Origin: Neurospora intermedia
Taxonomy: Eukaryota > Ascomycota > Sordariomycetes > Sordariales > Sordariaceae
Assembly (NCBI GenBank): GCA_037102815.1
Contig: BTPP01000009.1
Coordinates: 496,001 to 560,000 of the forward strand
Direction: 5' to 3'
DNA length: 64,000 nucleotides
The notes beneath the pieces were generated by a model. The model saw nothing but the letters and a program-made list of their open reading frames with translations. It was not told the DNA's origin and did no database searches. Made by a program: the position numbers and the translations under genes. Shown here one piece after another: positions 32,554 through 44,057 of the stretch; the first letter of the stretch is position 1, and every line of letters starts with the position of its first letter.

Positions 32554-33420
32554 ATGAGATGGGATACGCAACCAAGGCAACAAGCAATAGTAACAAATAC
32601 AAAAGAAGGGCATGGACCACAAGCACAAGCAACGAAGATGCCTGATTGGATCCACGGAGTTGAACGGTCAGGGGCCATTGGGCACAGTATGCCGGGACAA
32701 GGTCAAGGTATGCATATCACGGTTTTAGTCAGGGCTCAGGGGGCTACATTTGACCGCTCCAGGAGGAGTGGTTGGGTTGGGCTGGGTTGGTTGGGTTGCA
32801 ACTTGCATAGGGCATGATGAGCATGAGCATGGGAATGGGAATGGGGAGTTGTTGATCTAAAGCATTCCACCATATGAATACTTCATGTTAGGCGAACCCC
32901 AAACTATGAGTTGTTCGAATGATGTGGGGAAGGCCTGGCGGGGAAGGATGGAAGGAAGGAAGGGGGGTTGGAGCTTGTTCAGTTGTGTTACCTAGTGTAT
33001 GATACCATGATTTGAGAGGAGAGATGAGAGAGATTTTTTTATTTCCCCATATGAATGAAGAAGGTTCAAGAAAGAGTGAAAGGAAAGGACGGGATCATAA
33101 CTTACTTGTTGAGGTAATGTGGGGAGCAGAGCAGGACATGAATGAAGCGAATGACGACTGACTATCTAGACTTGGTGGAGGAAATTCGGAAGGATTTATC
33201 GATAGGTTAGAAGATCATATCCTTTCCCTCTTTCTCTCTCTGTTTGTTTCATACACTTACGTACGCCACCATTGCGCTGGTTTATGTTTACCTAGCTAGG
33301 TATGCAGGCTTTAGGTGTAGTCATTCGGGTACATTGCTCTTTGTGTGTGGTAATTGAGGACCTCGTTACAGGTACGACTTCCCGACGATGAATATATACC
33401 CCCAATTTTTTTTCACAAGA

Positions 33421-34200
33421 TGATTCTTTGAGTTCGATGAGGTGATGATGATGAAGGTATCAACAATGGAACTGAATCCGAAAATAAATGATGGGTGGGT
33501 ACATACCTGTCTAGCCCATCGCATCGATCCACGTTAACTTAGGTTCCTTCGAGTAGCCTCTCTGTCTCTCATTGAAGTTCAAGTTACCTGTGTAGCTGTG
33601 TAGGTAGGTAGTACCCTGCTCGTTGTCTTCGGCTGGCTCCTGGTGTGTGGGTGTGTGAGTGTGAGTGTTGGTCTGTGAGTATCGATATGAAAGCTGCAGC
33701 ATATTGATGTCTTTCCCTTCCAGATTCACGGTGGTCACTCACTCTTAACTCGTGCAGTCCAGGACAGCCTAGGGCATCAAGATAATTTCTTGAGTTCAAT
33801 GAGGCGATGATAATGATGAAAAAAAATATCAACAATGGAACTGAAGCCGAAAGCAAACGGTGGGTACCTAGGTACCTACCTACCTGTCTAAGTATCCATC
33901 CCATCGCATCGATTCACGTCCAGTTCCTCGCCTCTAGGTCTCTCCCTCATTGAAGCTCAAGTCACATGTGTAGATATGTAGGGTAGGTAGTAATCTGTTC
34001 GTTAGTGCATTCGGCATTGAAGCTCAAATTACCTATGTAGGTACCTAGTAACCTGCTCGTTGCCTGTATTCGGCTCTTGATGTGTGAGTGTCGGTGTGGT
34101 CAGTGTGGGCTGCAGCATATCGATGTCTTTGCTGATTTATAGTTGTCACGGTCACTCTTAACTCAGTCCAGTCCAGGACAGCATCGTAGGGCATCGCCTA
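33421..34200. repeat. Degenerate tandem duplication, unit about 360 bp
   Basis: Two diverged direct copies start near 33421 and 33783. Shared landmarks are TATCAACAATGGAACTGAA, CCATCGCATCGAT, CATTGAAG(T/C)TCAA, GCAGCATAT(T/C)GATGTCTTT and CCAGTCCAGGACAGC. In the second copy a block of about 65 bp starting at CATTGAAGCTCAA is itself doubled (about 33949 and 34014). No coding content. Confidence 0.85.
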
Positions 34201-34535
34201 CACACATCTTCATCCGTGACCAAAATTCTGTCATGTCAAAAATACAGCGAGGGCATTCATGGATATGTACCCTAGGTATGGAAAGATCCGCGGCCAATCC
34301 TGTCAACATACAGCGAGTTCATTCATGGGACATGTAGGTTAGGTATGGAAAGAGATGAGAGATTTTCTGCATTGAAGAGTATATATCCCATCCGTAAGTA
34401 GGTATTAACAGCCGTTACTCCATTGCTTTGCATCCGCCATTGACAGTTATGTACCTTACAGTAACATTGGGTATTAGGGGTATTGGGGGTATTAAGAGGT
34501 GAAAGCCATGATTCATATTCTCGCCATCATCATTT

Positions 34536-34575
34536 CCAGTCCACTCCACTCCAGTCCAGTCCAGTCCAGTCCAGT
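34536..34575. repeat. (CCAGT/CCACT)8 minisatellite
   Basis: Eight pentamers, six CCAGT and two CCACT, in perfect register. Confidence 0.95.
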
Positions 34576-34890
34576 CCGATATCATCCATCATCAAGTCGT
34601 AAGTGTAGGTAGGTAAGGAAAAGACCATCAAGGTCTTTACAGTCGGTAGGTAGGTTTCCAGTGTATCCAGTCCGTCCGTCTCTCACTTCCACCAGGGCAG
34701 GTACCTGTCATAGACAACACAAAGTGAGGCATCGCAGCATACGGGTGCCGGGTAGCTGCATTGATGATGACCTCCTTTTCGTTTGCTTATTGTATCGTTT
34801 GTTTGTTCCAATCCAGTCCAGTTTCCATGAGCACAGCAGCAGCATCACTTCACTTCACTTCATTTCACAAGAAAGCGAACGAAGCGAAGC

Positions 34891-35492
34891 TTAGACGACA
34901 GCAGCAGTGGTAGTGCGGGTAGGGACAGCAGCGCGATGCTGCTGCCACCAGGCGTAGAGGGTGTTGAAAAACAGGCCGAAGCTATTTTGCGTACCTCTAG
35001 TTAGCATCCATCCAGTTTCCCCTTTCGTTTCAAACCTACCCATCACCGGGGTAGTAAAAAAAGAACTCACAAAGCAATAAACGTAAAAGCCTCCATGGCA
35101 TGCCACTTCCGCGCGACATGGCGACTCGACCAGCTCTGCGCAGCAAACACCACCGACACCAGCCACAGGTAGCTGAAAATCAGGTTGAACAGCAACGTGT
35201 AGCCGGGGCGGGGGTGGAGCAGGAACGAAAGCAAGAAGAAGGCAACGGTCAAAACGGCGATGACCAGGATATAAACTATGCGGGCGCCCGGGTACCCGTC
35301 GTAGTATTTCTTGAACTGGTGGATCTCGTAGGCTGCGATGCCCAGGACGATGACGGAGGAGATCCAGACGAAGATGTTGAGGGCTGAGAGGATCGGGTTG
35401 AAGATGCTGGGACGGTCACCGCGGGTGGTGGTGGTTGTCGTCGTGCCGGTGGTGCCGGTGTGAGGGGTGCGAGGACCGCGTCCGAAGGCCAT
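34891..35492 (-). CDS. Four-helix MARVEL-like membrane protein
   Basis: Exon 1 (35492-35071) and exon 2 (34981-34891) flank an 89-nt intron (GTGAGT, GCTAAC branch, AATAG acceptor), giving 170 residues. A Thr/Gly-rich N-terminal tail of about 28 residues is followed by four hydrophobic segments: ILSALNIFVWISSVIVLGIA, IVYILVIAVLTVAFFLLSFL, LLFNLIFSYLWLVSVVFAA and AFTFIALxFGLFFNTLYAWW-type sequence across the splice. The short loops and the trailing Thr/Ala tail fit fungal MARVEL-domain proteins related to Nce102-type membrane organisers, which sit in the plasma membrane. The family assignment rests on topology and general pattern, not on a diagnostic motif. Confidence 0.75.
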
Positions 35493-37044
35493 GGTGATTG
35501 ATTTCGGTATGTGTTTTTAGATTACGATTATGGTGGTAATGGTGATCGAGTGTATGTTCTTTGTTGATGCTGTTGGTGCGGTGGGCTGTGATGGTAGTGG
35601 CTGGGTGGTTGTCCTGCGTTGTTGTCGTAGCAAATTGAACTGAGGGAGTAGAGGTGATATGAGCTGGAATGGGAGGGAAGAAGGCTGGTCTTAAATCTGC
35701 AGTGTGATGAATGGAATGAAATGTCTGGAAGTGACGGAAGGACTGGACGGAATGAGCAATCACACTCACTCAGGGCAGCCCATTCACTTCGTCACTGTCC
35801 AATTCAGATTTACCTCCCGTCCGTCGTCTCCGGCATCATGCTGTCTGACTCTTTCCTGTCCTGTCCCCTCCCACCGTCATCGATAGGGTCTTCCCAACCA
35901 GTCACAAGCGAGGGCTCTTGTCTCATCCATGGAAATGTGGCAGAATGTGACAGATGATCAAGGACTGGACAGGTTTGTACACCCGCAATTGACCAAATCA
36001 TTTTATTCATTCATCCATCATTCCTGCCTTGTACACTAGAGTACACAAGTTGAAGGTGCCATGCCATGGTTTGCCATGCTTGCCAAGTCCCGTCCGTCTG
36101 TTTCCCGATATCACTCTAGTCTTGTCTGCCGTGCAACCAGCGACGGAGATGGGCATTTGCTCCGTCGTTGAGCCATCCATATCGCGTTGATCAAATGCCC
36201 CCGTCCCAGCAAAAAAAACGTGGTGAAGAAGAAGAAACGAAAAAAAAGACCCTTCATCCAACGAATCCCTGTGAAATGTGAATCCCTTCCCGAGACCTCC
36301 CATGTAAACGCGTGCTGTTGTCTTGTTTCTGACGTCGGCGCCCGCCAAGAGAAAAATGCCGAGATGTTGACCACCATGTGATTGCTAACAGTTTCATGCC
36401 CTGTGCACACCGAATTCTGTTAGTGTAAAGAGTTCACCCCCGATGGTGTCCAACCAGTGTCTACGTCACTTTGCAGGGGGGGGGGATCACCACATGTCAG
36501 TCACCCAAAACCTCACCAATGACGCTTCTCCGCTAAGTAAATGGGCCAGTCTCGACACACCTAACAACCTTCCCCCATTTGTATTGGTTTCCCACCACCA
36601 TCATGGGATCAGGCTCTTGCGTCAACGAAACGTTGGATGCCCGACCTGTGGTGGTGATTCATCATCCTGACGACTGCCCAGGGAATACATGTCGAGATGT
36701 GCGGAAATGGCTGGACCAATGCGACATTGATGCGACGACGCAACCACCACCACGATGCCGATGGTCTTCTGTCGCAAGGATTGGCGAAATGCGACGGTGA
36801 CATCCGCAACGGCTATCGGCACTGTGTTTCACTTTAAGTTCAAGTTGTTGTCTCTGTCACCAACGACAGACAGCACCGACACGTGTAATGAAACTCTGTG
36901 CCGCAGTTCTACATAGTATACTACGGAAATATGGCGAGACAAGACATGATCCGCACGACGACGACCACGGCCACAGAAACCCGAAATGCGATGACAATGC
37001 GGCGACGACGACAACAGCTTCGTACAGTAGTGTATATCCAAGGC
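35493..37044. other. Intergenic region
   Basis: Divided between the promoter of the MARVEL-like gene and the 3' flank of the FAD hydroxylase. A G-run lies at 36476-36485. No gene is supported. Confidence 0.6.
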
Positions 37045-39059
37045 TTATAGCGACAAAACATTCCTCAAAACCTCTTCTAGCTTCACCTCCGGCTTCTCAA
37101 TCACCGACCTGCTCCTCCACGCCACAAACCGATCCGGCCTCACCAACACACACCCATCGTCCTCGACCTCTCTCCTCTCGGCCCAGTCAAAGTAGACATC
37201 TTCATAATCCTGCTTCCAGCCAATCGAGTATGCGACCACCTCAACACCCAACTTCTCCCCGACCGCCTTGACCGCCTCCTTCCACGCCTGTCCGCCTGGT
37301 CCGGTAAGCAGACAGAACCGCCGATGCCCCGCCAAGTCAATCGTCGAGATCTTCTTCCCAGGCACCCGTGTGTTCAACCAAGCGTGCGGCAGTCTGCGTC
37401 CGGGATACGTGGTAACCTGGAGCGTCTTGACTGTATCCTTGGGCGCAGGCGGCGCCTCTCCCTGATCCGCCAGATAAACCGCCTTCGACACGTATTTCTG
37501 GTTCATCTCGATGCCCAAGCCGTGGAACTCGGTCGTAGTGTTCTCGATGCCCTCGCGGAACGCCTTCCTTCTCAGGCGGCCCTTCTCGCCGGGGTCCTCA
37601 AATTCGGCCAAGATTTTCCTCGTCTTCTCCATGTCGTTCTCCAGCAAGCCTAGCGTCTTCTGCCATCCGTAGTGGTCGCGCAGCCCTTGATTCGCCCTGG
37701 TCACGATATCCATGCCCACGGGCTGCCTCTCCTTGTCGAAACTGTCCAGCAGCTGCTTGCCCGCCTTGCCAGACATGACATAATCCACCTTCCACGCCAA
37801 GTTGAAGGCGTCCTGGATGCACGTGTTGCTTCCCAGGCCGTTAAACGGCGGATGCCGATGTGTGGCATCGCCAAAGCAAAACACATTGCCGCCATCGGAA
37901 TACCGCTCCGCAACCACCTCGTTGATCCACCACTTGCTCGCATGCAGCAGCGTCACCTCGATGTTTTCATCCCCAATCACCTGTTTCACGCGCTTCACGT
38001 ACTCGTCGTTGGTAGCGCTCATGTCATCCGCCTTTAGATCGGCGCCCGGTTGCGGCAAGAAGATGAACATCCACTCGTCCCACGCTCGGACCATGCGGAC
38101 AATGCACTCCTTGCCCCAGACCGGGTACTCCTCCTCCTCCGGGTTGAACACCCAATGGAGGTTGCCCGACCGGTTCTCCATCAGATGCGACAGATCGGCG
38201 CGCACAAAGACGTTGAGCGCCAACCCCTGGCCAGGTTTCTTGATGAGGGGCAGCTGCAACTCGCGGACGACCTGGCTGCGGGCGCCGTCGCACCCAAAGA
38301 GGTAGCGCGACTGAATAAAGTAGGTCTGTCCGGTGAGTTCGTCGAGGACCTCGGAGAGGATGACGTCGGGCGAGGGGCGTGAGAGGCGCATGTAGCGCGT
38401 GTTGAAGCGGACGGTCCAGCCGGCGTGAGTGGCGCGCTTGACGAGGATGGGCTCGAGGAGGGTTTGCGGCAGGTCGATGTGGTCGCACGGGCTAGCCTCT
38501 TCGTAGGCGCCCTGTGTGTGTATCGCGATGGTGGTTAGCACGTTTGGCGACTTGAAAGATGGTACACGCAGGTGAGTGACCTACCTTGTGCTTCGGATCG
38601 TGACCCCACGAGTAAACCCGGGCAAACTCTTCGCCCGCCATGCTACGACACCAGCGCGTGTGCTCCATGTGCTTGCTGTCCGTCCCGGCGAGTCTGCATT
38701 CTTGTTCCAGTTCAATGTCTCGCAGGCATTCTGTCGAGAAAGAAACAATCAACACCAACTGTTAACCATCTTGACCTATGCATCATACCGGGTAGCATTA
38801 CTTATACAACGTACCAAGAGCAGCCATGTTGGTGATATGAGCCCGTGGTGTATCCGCGGTGCCGGGAGCGGCCGCGATCAAGATGCCAGTCCGTCCTGGA
38901 GAGTGGGAGGCGTCAGTCTTTAGTGTTGAGGTCCTCGTGTCATACGACGGAAGGCCTACCATGAGCAGCAAGGAAGCAAGCCAGCGAAGCACCCGCTGGG
39001 CCAGCACCAACGATGAGGAGGTCGGTCTGGAGGATGTTGTGTTTTTCTGTTTGTGTCAT
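37045..39059 (-). CDS. FAD-dependent aromatic hydroxylase of the TfdB / phenol hydroxylase type
   Basis: Four exons (39059-38960, 38895-38815, 38730-38585, 38511-37045) with introns of 64, 84 and 73 nt encode 597 residues, close to the length of bacterial 2,4-dichlorophenol 6-monooxygenase. The FAD dinucleotide loop VGAGPAGAS is at residues 17-25, the DG motif (GCDGARS) near 183-189 and the GD motif FCFGDATHRHPPFNGLGSNT near 320-339. The C-terminal about 170 residues form the thioredoxin-like domain typical of this subgroup. The enzyme would hydroxylate a phenolic ring with NAD(P)H and oxygen. The substrate is not predictable, and no obvious ring-cleavage gene lies nearby. Exons 1-3 were joined by eye, and each junction keeps conserved residues (AHG-RTG, AAL-ECLRD, HK-GAYEE). 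Confidence 0.88.
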
Positions 39060-42000
39060 GGCTGGTGAATAGCCTCGTCTGTCGTCTAACTTCGGTGCTG
39101 ATACTTGTGTTTGTGGATTGGATTCTTCAAAAAGCCGGGAGTCAGAGAAGAAGAGAAATCTGGGGGGCCGCTAACGACGGGGGAGATCCCATCAAGATAT
39201 TTTATGTAGTTGTCCGTCTGTCCGTCTTGACTAACTTGACTCGTCCCTGACTAGAACTAAAAAAAAGGTGGCACCTTCCCTGTCTACACCCCGAAGCTTG
39301 GGCAGATCTCGATGGACCGCGGTTGCGGGCCTAACTCCATGCTCCTCCACCTGCACCTGGCCATACAGTGGTTATTTCCATTTTCCATTGCATTCCAAGC
39401 CGAGTGCTAAGGTATGTATGTAGGTACACTAATTCTACGTGTACCTTGACTAAGCCAATATTCTAGCGATCAAATTGAATAGGTAGGTAGGTTTCTAACG
39501 CCTTGGCAATTTGGGCATCTGTCGATTGTAAACATTAGGTAAGTTTTTGTAGGGGCTCGTTCGTCGACCTGAGTAAGCATTACGAAGACGGTGTAGTGTA
39601 GTACTAGTCGATGCAGTGCAGTGACCGTTGGGCCAGGCGCATTTGTGTACCTACCATAGGTAAGGATGCTAGGGTGACAGTTACGGTATGTGCGCACAGA
39701 AAGGCATGCGTGCGGGGCGGCAGGGGCACAAGGAGCGGATAGGATCTGCACCGAACGGCACCTTGCTTGCGTCGATCGGGAATTCGGAATGGGGGTGGGA
39801 TGAGGGAGGTGGTGATGGTGGAGTTTGGAAGCACCAACTGTCTTTTTTTTTCTTTTTTTTTTTTTTTGAAAAGACAATGTTCATTGCGATACTGTTCTTC
39901 TCGAGCGAATGTTGATTCCTCCATTTCCTCACTCACTTCTGCTCCTATCCATATCCCAATCATCCTTTAGTCTATACAGTACATACCTCTACGCATCAAG
40001 TCTGGTCTGGCGTGTACATAGGTAAGTAGGTACCAAGGTTCATCAGCTCACTCTTCTCACGTCCATACATACCTAGGTACATACATACATATTACGAATC
40101 ACCGTACATCTGTACTCCTATCATTGACCAGTAGAAGAAGTGAAGAAAAAGTAAAAAAAAAGTGATATGATGTTGGTCCAGATTCCAGACCAGACCCGCC
40201 ATTATAAACCCGTTGATAATCAAGGGAAAAACAAAAAACATGAAACCAAAAACCGCTCTCTGCATGCTTTGCACTGCTTGGTCAATTGTTGGTCAGACAC
40301 ACCATGTGGGGAATGGACCGTCACCGGCATCAATCAACCGTTGGCTGGCCAGCGTTCTCGGGCTGTTTCCAGTCTCCAAATATCCGGCGTCGTTTGGAGA
40401 ATGTGGGGCTGTAAACAGGCAGCGCGGGCGCTTCCATAGGTAACGGTTAGCGGTTAGCGGCCCGGAGGTCATAGCGGGTCAGCACCGCAGGGTTATAGCC
40501 GGGTTTATTGTAGTCTACCTAAACAACACCCCCGCCGGGCCGCGACGTTTCTACACTACAACCCGGACTGCACAATTTCCATTTGTTTACCTCTACATAT
40601 CACGGAGGTCCATTATCCAGCTGTCCACCACTTCGTGAAATTTTCCGTTCGATCTCAAATACATCCTACTTCATCATCTAGCACGGCTTCCTTGTTGATA
40701 TCCTAGTCAAACCCTTAAAAACTACCAAGAAGTGGCAGCCAATACCGACAACGGAGATGTCCAGATCTCCCACTCGCCTCCTCATCGTATCCGGATCCGA
40801 TTCCTGTCGTGTGTAGTGTCTTTACAGCATGCATTCTGAAACCAAACTTTACAATTTTACACAAGTCCTGGACAAACAGTCAAGACCACGGCAGCCACTT
40901 GGAGCGGTAGCGAGGAGTGTCCAGTCTCCGAGTGAACTCGAAAAGGACCATGTGTCAGAACAGTTGCCTTGAGGTCCTTAATTAGGTCTAGTATTAATGA
41001 AGGATGGTTAATTGACGAAACCATGTTTGACTTTGTTGTGTCGATGGGCCGGTCAGCTTGATGTGAATATCAATCCCAACTCAAGGCAAAAAAGAAGGTG
41101 GTCAAGCCAGGAGAAGTTAGGCGTTCCGTCTCCAGAACTGCCGCTGCCAAGGCATCAGACAATCGTATTAGAAACTAAACTAATACAGGCCGTCATTCTT
41201 AGGCGTGAAGCAACTGCAGTGGAATTTGGGCCGATTTTCACCACCGTGCGCGGCTAGAGTTCGTGCCTTCCTCCTTCCGTTGTCTCAGTACGCTACTTCA
41301 AGTTGTTTCTGAAACGAAGAGTGCAGCACACGCCGCTGCGATAAGGAAAATCCCCATCAGAAAGAACTGGACCCTTCGTGTTTCCTTCCTCCCTTCCCCC
41401 TTCCTTCTTGTCGCTCTCGACCTGAACAGGCGCGGTGGCTGTTCTACGAAGAAGACGCCCGACCAATGTTGACTAAGGTAGGTACAGTACTCTCCACTCC
41501 AGTGATGACCATTTCGCCAATCACGACTTCGATGAATAAACAAAGGGAACCCAGTCGTCATGGAATCAGATAAGATGGAGGCCGGAAGATCCTCGTTCGA
41601 TCCCGGAGCTTTTCGCTTATGCGAGTCCTCACTTACGTACCTCTAGGTTCGCCAATTATATTCCGCATTTGCATCCCACAATCCCTGAACATCCAGTCGA
41701 ACACAAGCAGATGTACGCTTCCAGTTTTCCTGCTGCGTGGACGATGAGAAAAAGTCACTTGATGGGGATTCATGTATTGTGACAGATAATCTGAGATGCG
41801 GTCGCTCAACAATTCGACCTCTGCCACCGGGAATCGATGCCGTCCTTGGGAACTTGACACCATTTGCAAGAGTAGGTACTTATCAACGCCACTGCACAGT
41901 ATCTCCATCGACAGTACTACTACCACCTTCCCTCTTTGACCTTGCTCACCCTCAACCATCGCTGTTTCATGACTCCTTTCAGTAGAGGTACTCTGAGGTC

Positions 42001-42203
42001 CTACAAGAGATACTCAAGCGCGTTGTCGCATGACAGATAGATACGTCAATAGGCTACCTTGAGATGCCTACTTAGATACCTATGTATGTATGTATTATTC
42101 CTATTCCTATTCCTAGGCATTACCATTAATTACTTGCTTTCCTACCTTCTGTCACCCCCAAATATCCATCGATCCAACCTCACCCTCTACGCAGGTAAGT
42201 AAA
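39060..42203. other. Long intergenic region
   Basis: No supported gene in about 3.1 kb. A T-tract lies at 39841-39867, TACC/GGTA words are frequent, and TTCCTA pentamer-like repeats occur near 42096-42115. A B-box-like word near 41592-41606 has no matching cloverleaf. Confidence 0.55.
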
Positions 42204-44057
42204 TCACGAAACACTATGCAAATGACTAACCGCCCCCATCTCATCCGTCGAATACAGCGCCAGGAAATGCGTCCCATTCAAACTGAACAAACCCGGCCAA
42301 TGGCTCCCCGTCCCCGCGACCGTCTCCGCCTTGCCCGTCTCCGTCCACGTCCTTCCCCGGTCCTTACTAACCACCACCTTCGTATACGCCCCATCAATTT
42401 TCGGTAAATCCGTCCCTTCGTTCGTCAAGAAACTCGTCACCAACGTGTCTCCTACCAGATACACCTGCGGCGCACCCGCCCATTTACCTCCTTGAGCCGT
42501 GTACACGTTCTCCCTCTCTCCCCAGGTGTGGCCATCATTGTGACTTAGCACCCTCGCTATCGAAAAAGTCCCGTCAGGGGAGGTCGTTTCAAACACGCAG
42601 ATTAACTCCCTGGGAGAGGAGGGAGAAATAGCAGAAACACCCGTCATCCCGTCTCTTGACGCCGCAGTAGGCGACGATGAGACTAAAATAGGCGGATCAG
42701 ACCAGGTTTTTCCTTCGTCAGTGGAGTACCGCATGAGATTATCTTGGTCGCCTGCAGAGTTTTCAGAGGAGTAGTATGCTTGGATTGTACCGTCTGTAGC
42801 TAGGCGGAGAAAGGGTTCCCAGAGGCCGTTTTTATCGTTCGCTGCAGGCCGTTGGTCGATATGTGACAGAAACGACCAGGTGCGGCCCCCGTCGGAGGAG
42901 GAACAGATGTCGAGGCGGTAGAAATCATATTTGAAGCCTCCTGAGGGAGAAGGGGAGAGAGAGTGGTGCCGAAAGGCGAACAGGATGCGGCCGGAGGGAA
43001 GGGCCAAAGGCATGGCGTTGTCGAGGTCGTGCGTCCCGTCGGAGGGGAAACGGGTGATTTCACCTAAAGGAGACCAGGAGGCGCCCGAGTTGGTGGATGA
43101 AGAGACGCGGAGCACGCGGTCAGACCCGGAGGTGCTGGCGAAGCCGGCGATGATGCGGGATGTGTCGGGTGTCCTGTTGGAGGAGTAGAAGGGGGAAGCG
43201 CGGATGTAGACGCCATGAGGGTCGATTTGGGCGGGAGAGGCGGCGACGCGGATTACGTTGCCGCTGCCCTGTTGTGGTGGTGGTGATTGGGTGATGTCGT
43301 CATCTCGTCTTTCATTATCATCTGTTCTCCATGGTCGATGGCCGCGAAAGGCGTCGCGGAGGTGTTGAGCGGCTAATGGCCCGCCGGAAACCATGTTGGT
43401 GAGGAAACACATGAGAAAAACGATGCCGAAGATGAAGCGGAGGAAGGTGCGTGGGTTGTGGATAAGGGAGAACATTGCGTGTTCGGGGAGATAATAAGAC
43501 GACGACGAAAGGTCGTACAAATGGTACAACGGGTCACACGTTGGTGGGAAAAGACCGTCACTTCCTCCCGCCGATTCCGTGGTGGTGGTGGTGGTGGTAC
43601 GGGGACGGAAACTGTGAGGGGGACGGCGGGATCGAAGGGTGGGACTTTCGAGGAAGTCGTTATCGTTGTCGCTGTCGCTGTTACTGTTGCTGACACTGTT
43701 GCTGTTGCTGTCGTCGTGGTCGTATGATGGGTCACGATTTACATCATCACACTTGGCCTTCTTCTTAGTAGCTTGTGGGGGAGCAACGGGCGGTAATCGT
43801 GATCGTCGTCGAGTAGTTATATGGGACCCCAGTCGTCGTTCTTGATCGTCGATTTCGACCTCCACTTCCTCTTCTTCCTTTTCTTTTTCTTCGTTGGGCT
43901 GGACCCCGAGGGTCTTGTTGAGGGTCACGGTGGGGAGAGGAGCCGACGACGACGATCTTGATCGAGCGGACACATCCACCGTGACCGCGGAGGGAGGGCG
44001 GCCACGGGGTGTACTAGAAAAAGGTAGTTCGTTTTCCATGTTTCCGTGGACGGACAC
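42204..44057 (-). CDS. Membrane-anchored Asp-box (sialidase-fold) glycoside hydrolase-like protein
   Basis: A single exon of 617 residues. Residues 1-200 are disordered, with an acidic/basic region (EEKEKEEEEVEVEIDDQERR), a Ser/Asn/Asp stretch and a Thr run. One membrane helix follows (about 205-224, TFLRFIFGIVFLMCFLTNMV), predicting a type II protein with the catalytic part in the lumen or outside. The C-terminal about 360 residues carry at least four Asp boxes: SSSDGGRTW, STDEGKTW, SHNDGHTW and SKDRGRTW, the blades of a six-bladed propeller. LDNAMPLALPSGRILFAFRHH is typical of fungal BNR-repeat proteins sometimes placed in GH93 (exo-arabinanase). Sialidase (GH33) is an alternative, and I do not see its full arginine triad. 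There is an in-frame Met at residue 7. Confidence 0.75.
   Translation of the reverse strand: MSVHGNMENELPFSSTPRGRPPSAVTVDVSARSRSSSSAPLPTVTLNKTLGVQPNEEKEKEEEEVEVEIDDQERRLGSHITTRRRSRLPPVAPPQATKKKAKCDDVNRDPSYDHDDSNSNSVSNSNSDSDNDNDFLESPTLRSRRPPHSFRPRTTTTTTTESAGGSDGLFPPTCDPLYHLYDLSSSSYYLPEHAMFSLIHNPRTFLRFIFGIVFLMCFLTNMVSGGPLAAQHLRDAFRGHRPWRTDDNERRDDDITQSPPPQQGSGNVIRVAASPAQIDPHGVYIRASPFYSSNRTPDTSRIIAGFASTSGSDRVLRVSSSTNSGASWSPLGEITRFPSDGTHDLDNAMPLALPSGRILFAFRHHSLSPSPSGGFKYDFYRLDICSSSDGGRTWSFLSHIDQRPAANDKNGLWEPFLRLATDGTIQAYYSSENSAGDQDNLMRYSTDEGKTWSDPPILVSSSPTAASRDGMTGVSAISPSSPRELICVFETTSPDGTFSIARVLSHNDGHTWGERENVYTAQGGKWAGAPQVYLVGDTLVTSFLTNEGTDLPKIDGAYTKVVVSKDRGRTWTETGKAETVAGTGSHWPGLFSLNGTHFLALYSTDEMGAVSHLHSVS

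Larger units (their letters stand above)
32554..34890. other. Repeat-rich intergenic region
   Basis: Contains the 3' flank of the Prp24/SART3-like gene, a degenerate tandem duplication (33421-34200), a shorter about 70-bp duplication (about 34240-34360) and a CCAGT minisatellite (34536-34575). No gene is supported. Confidence 0.7.

Noticed and set aside
41585-41610. B-box-like word TCGTTCGATCC
   Set aside because: No A box at the right distance and no foldable arms.
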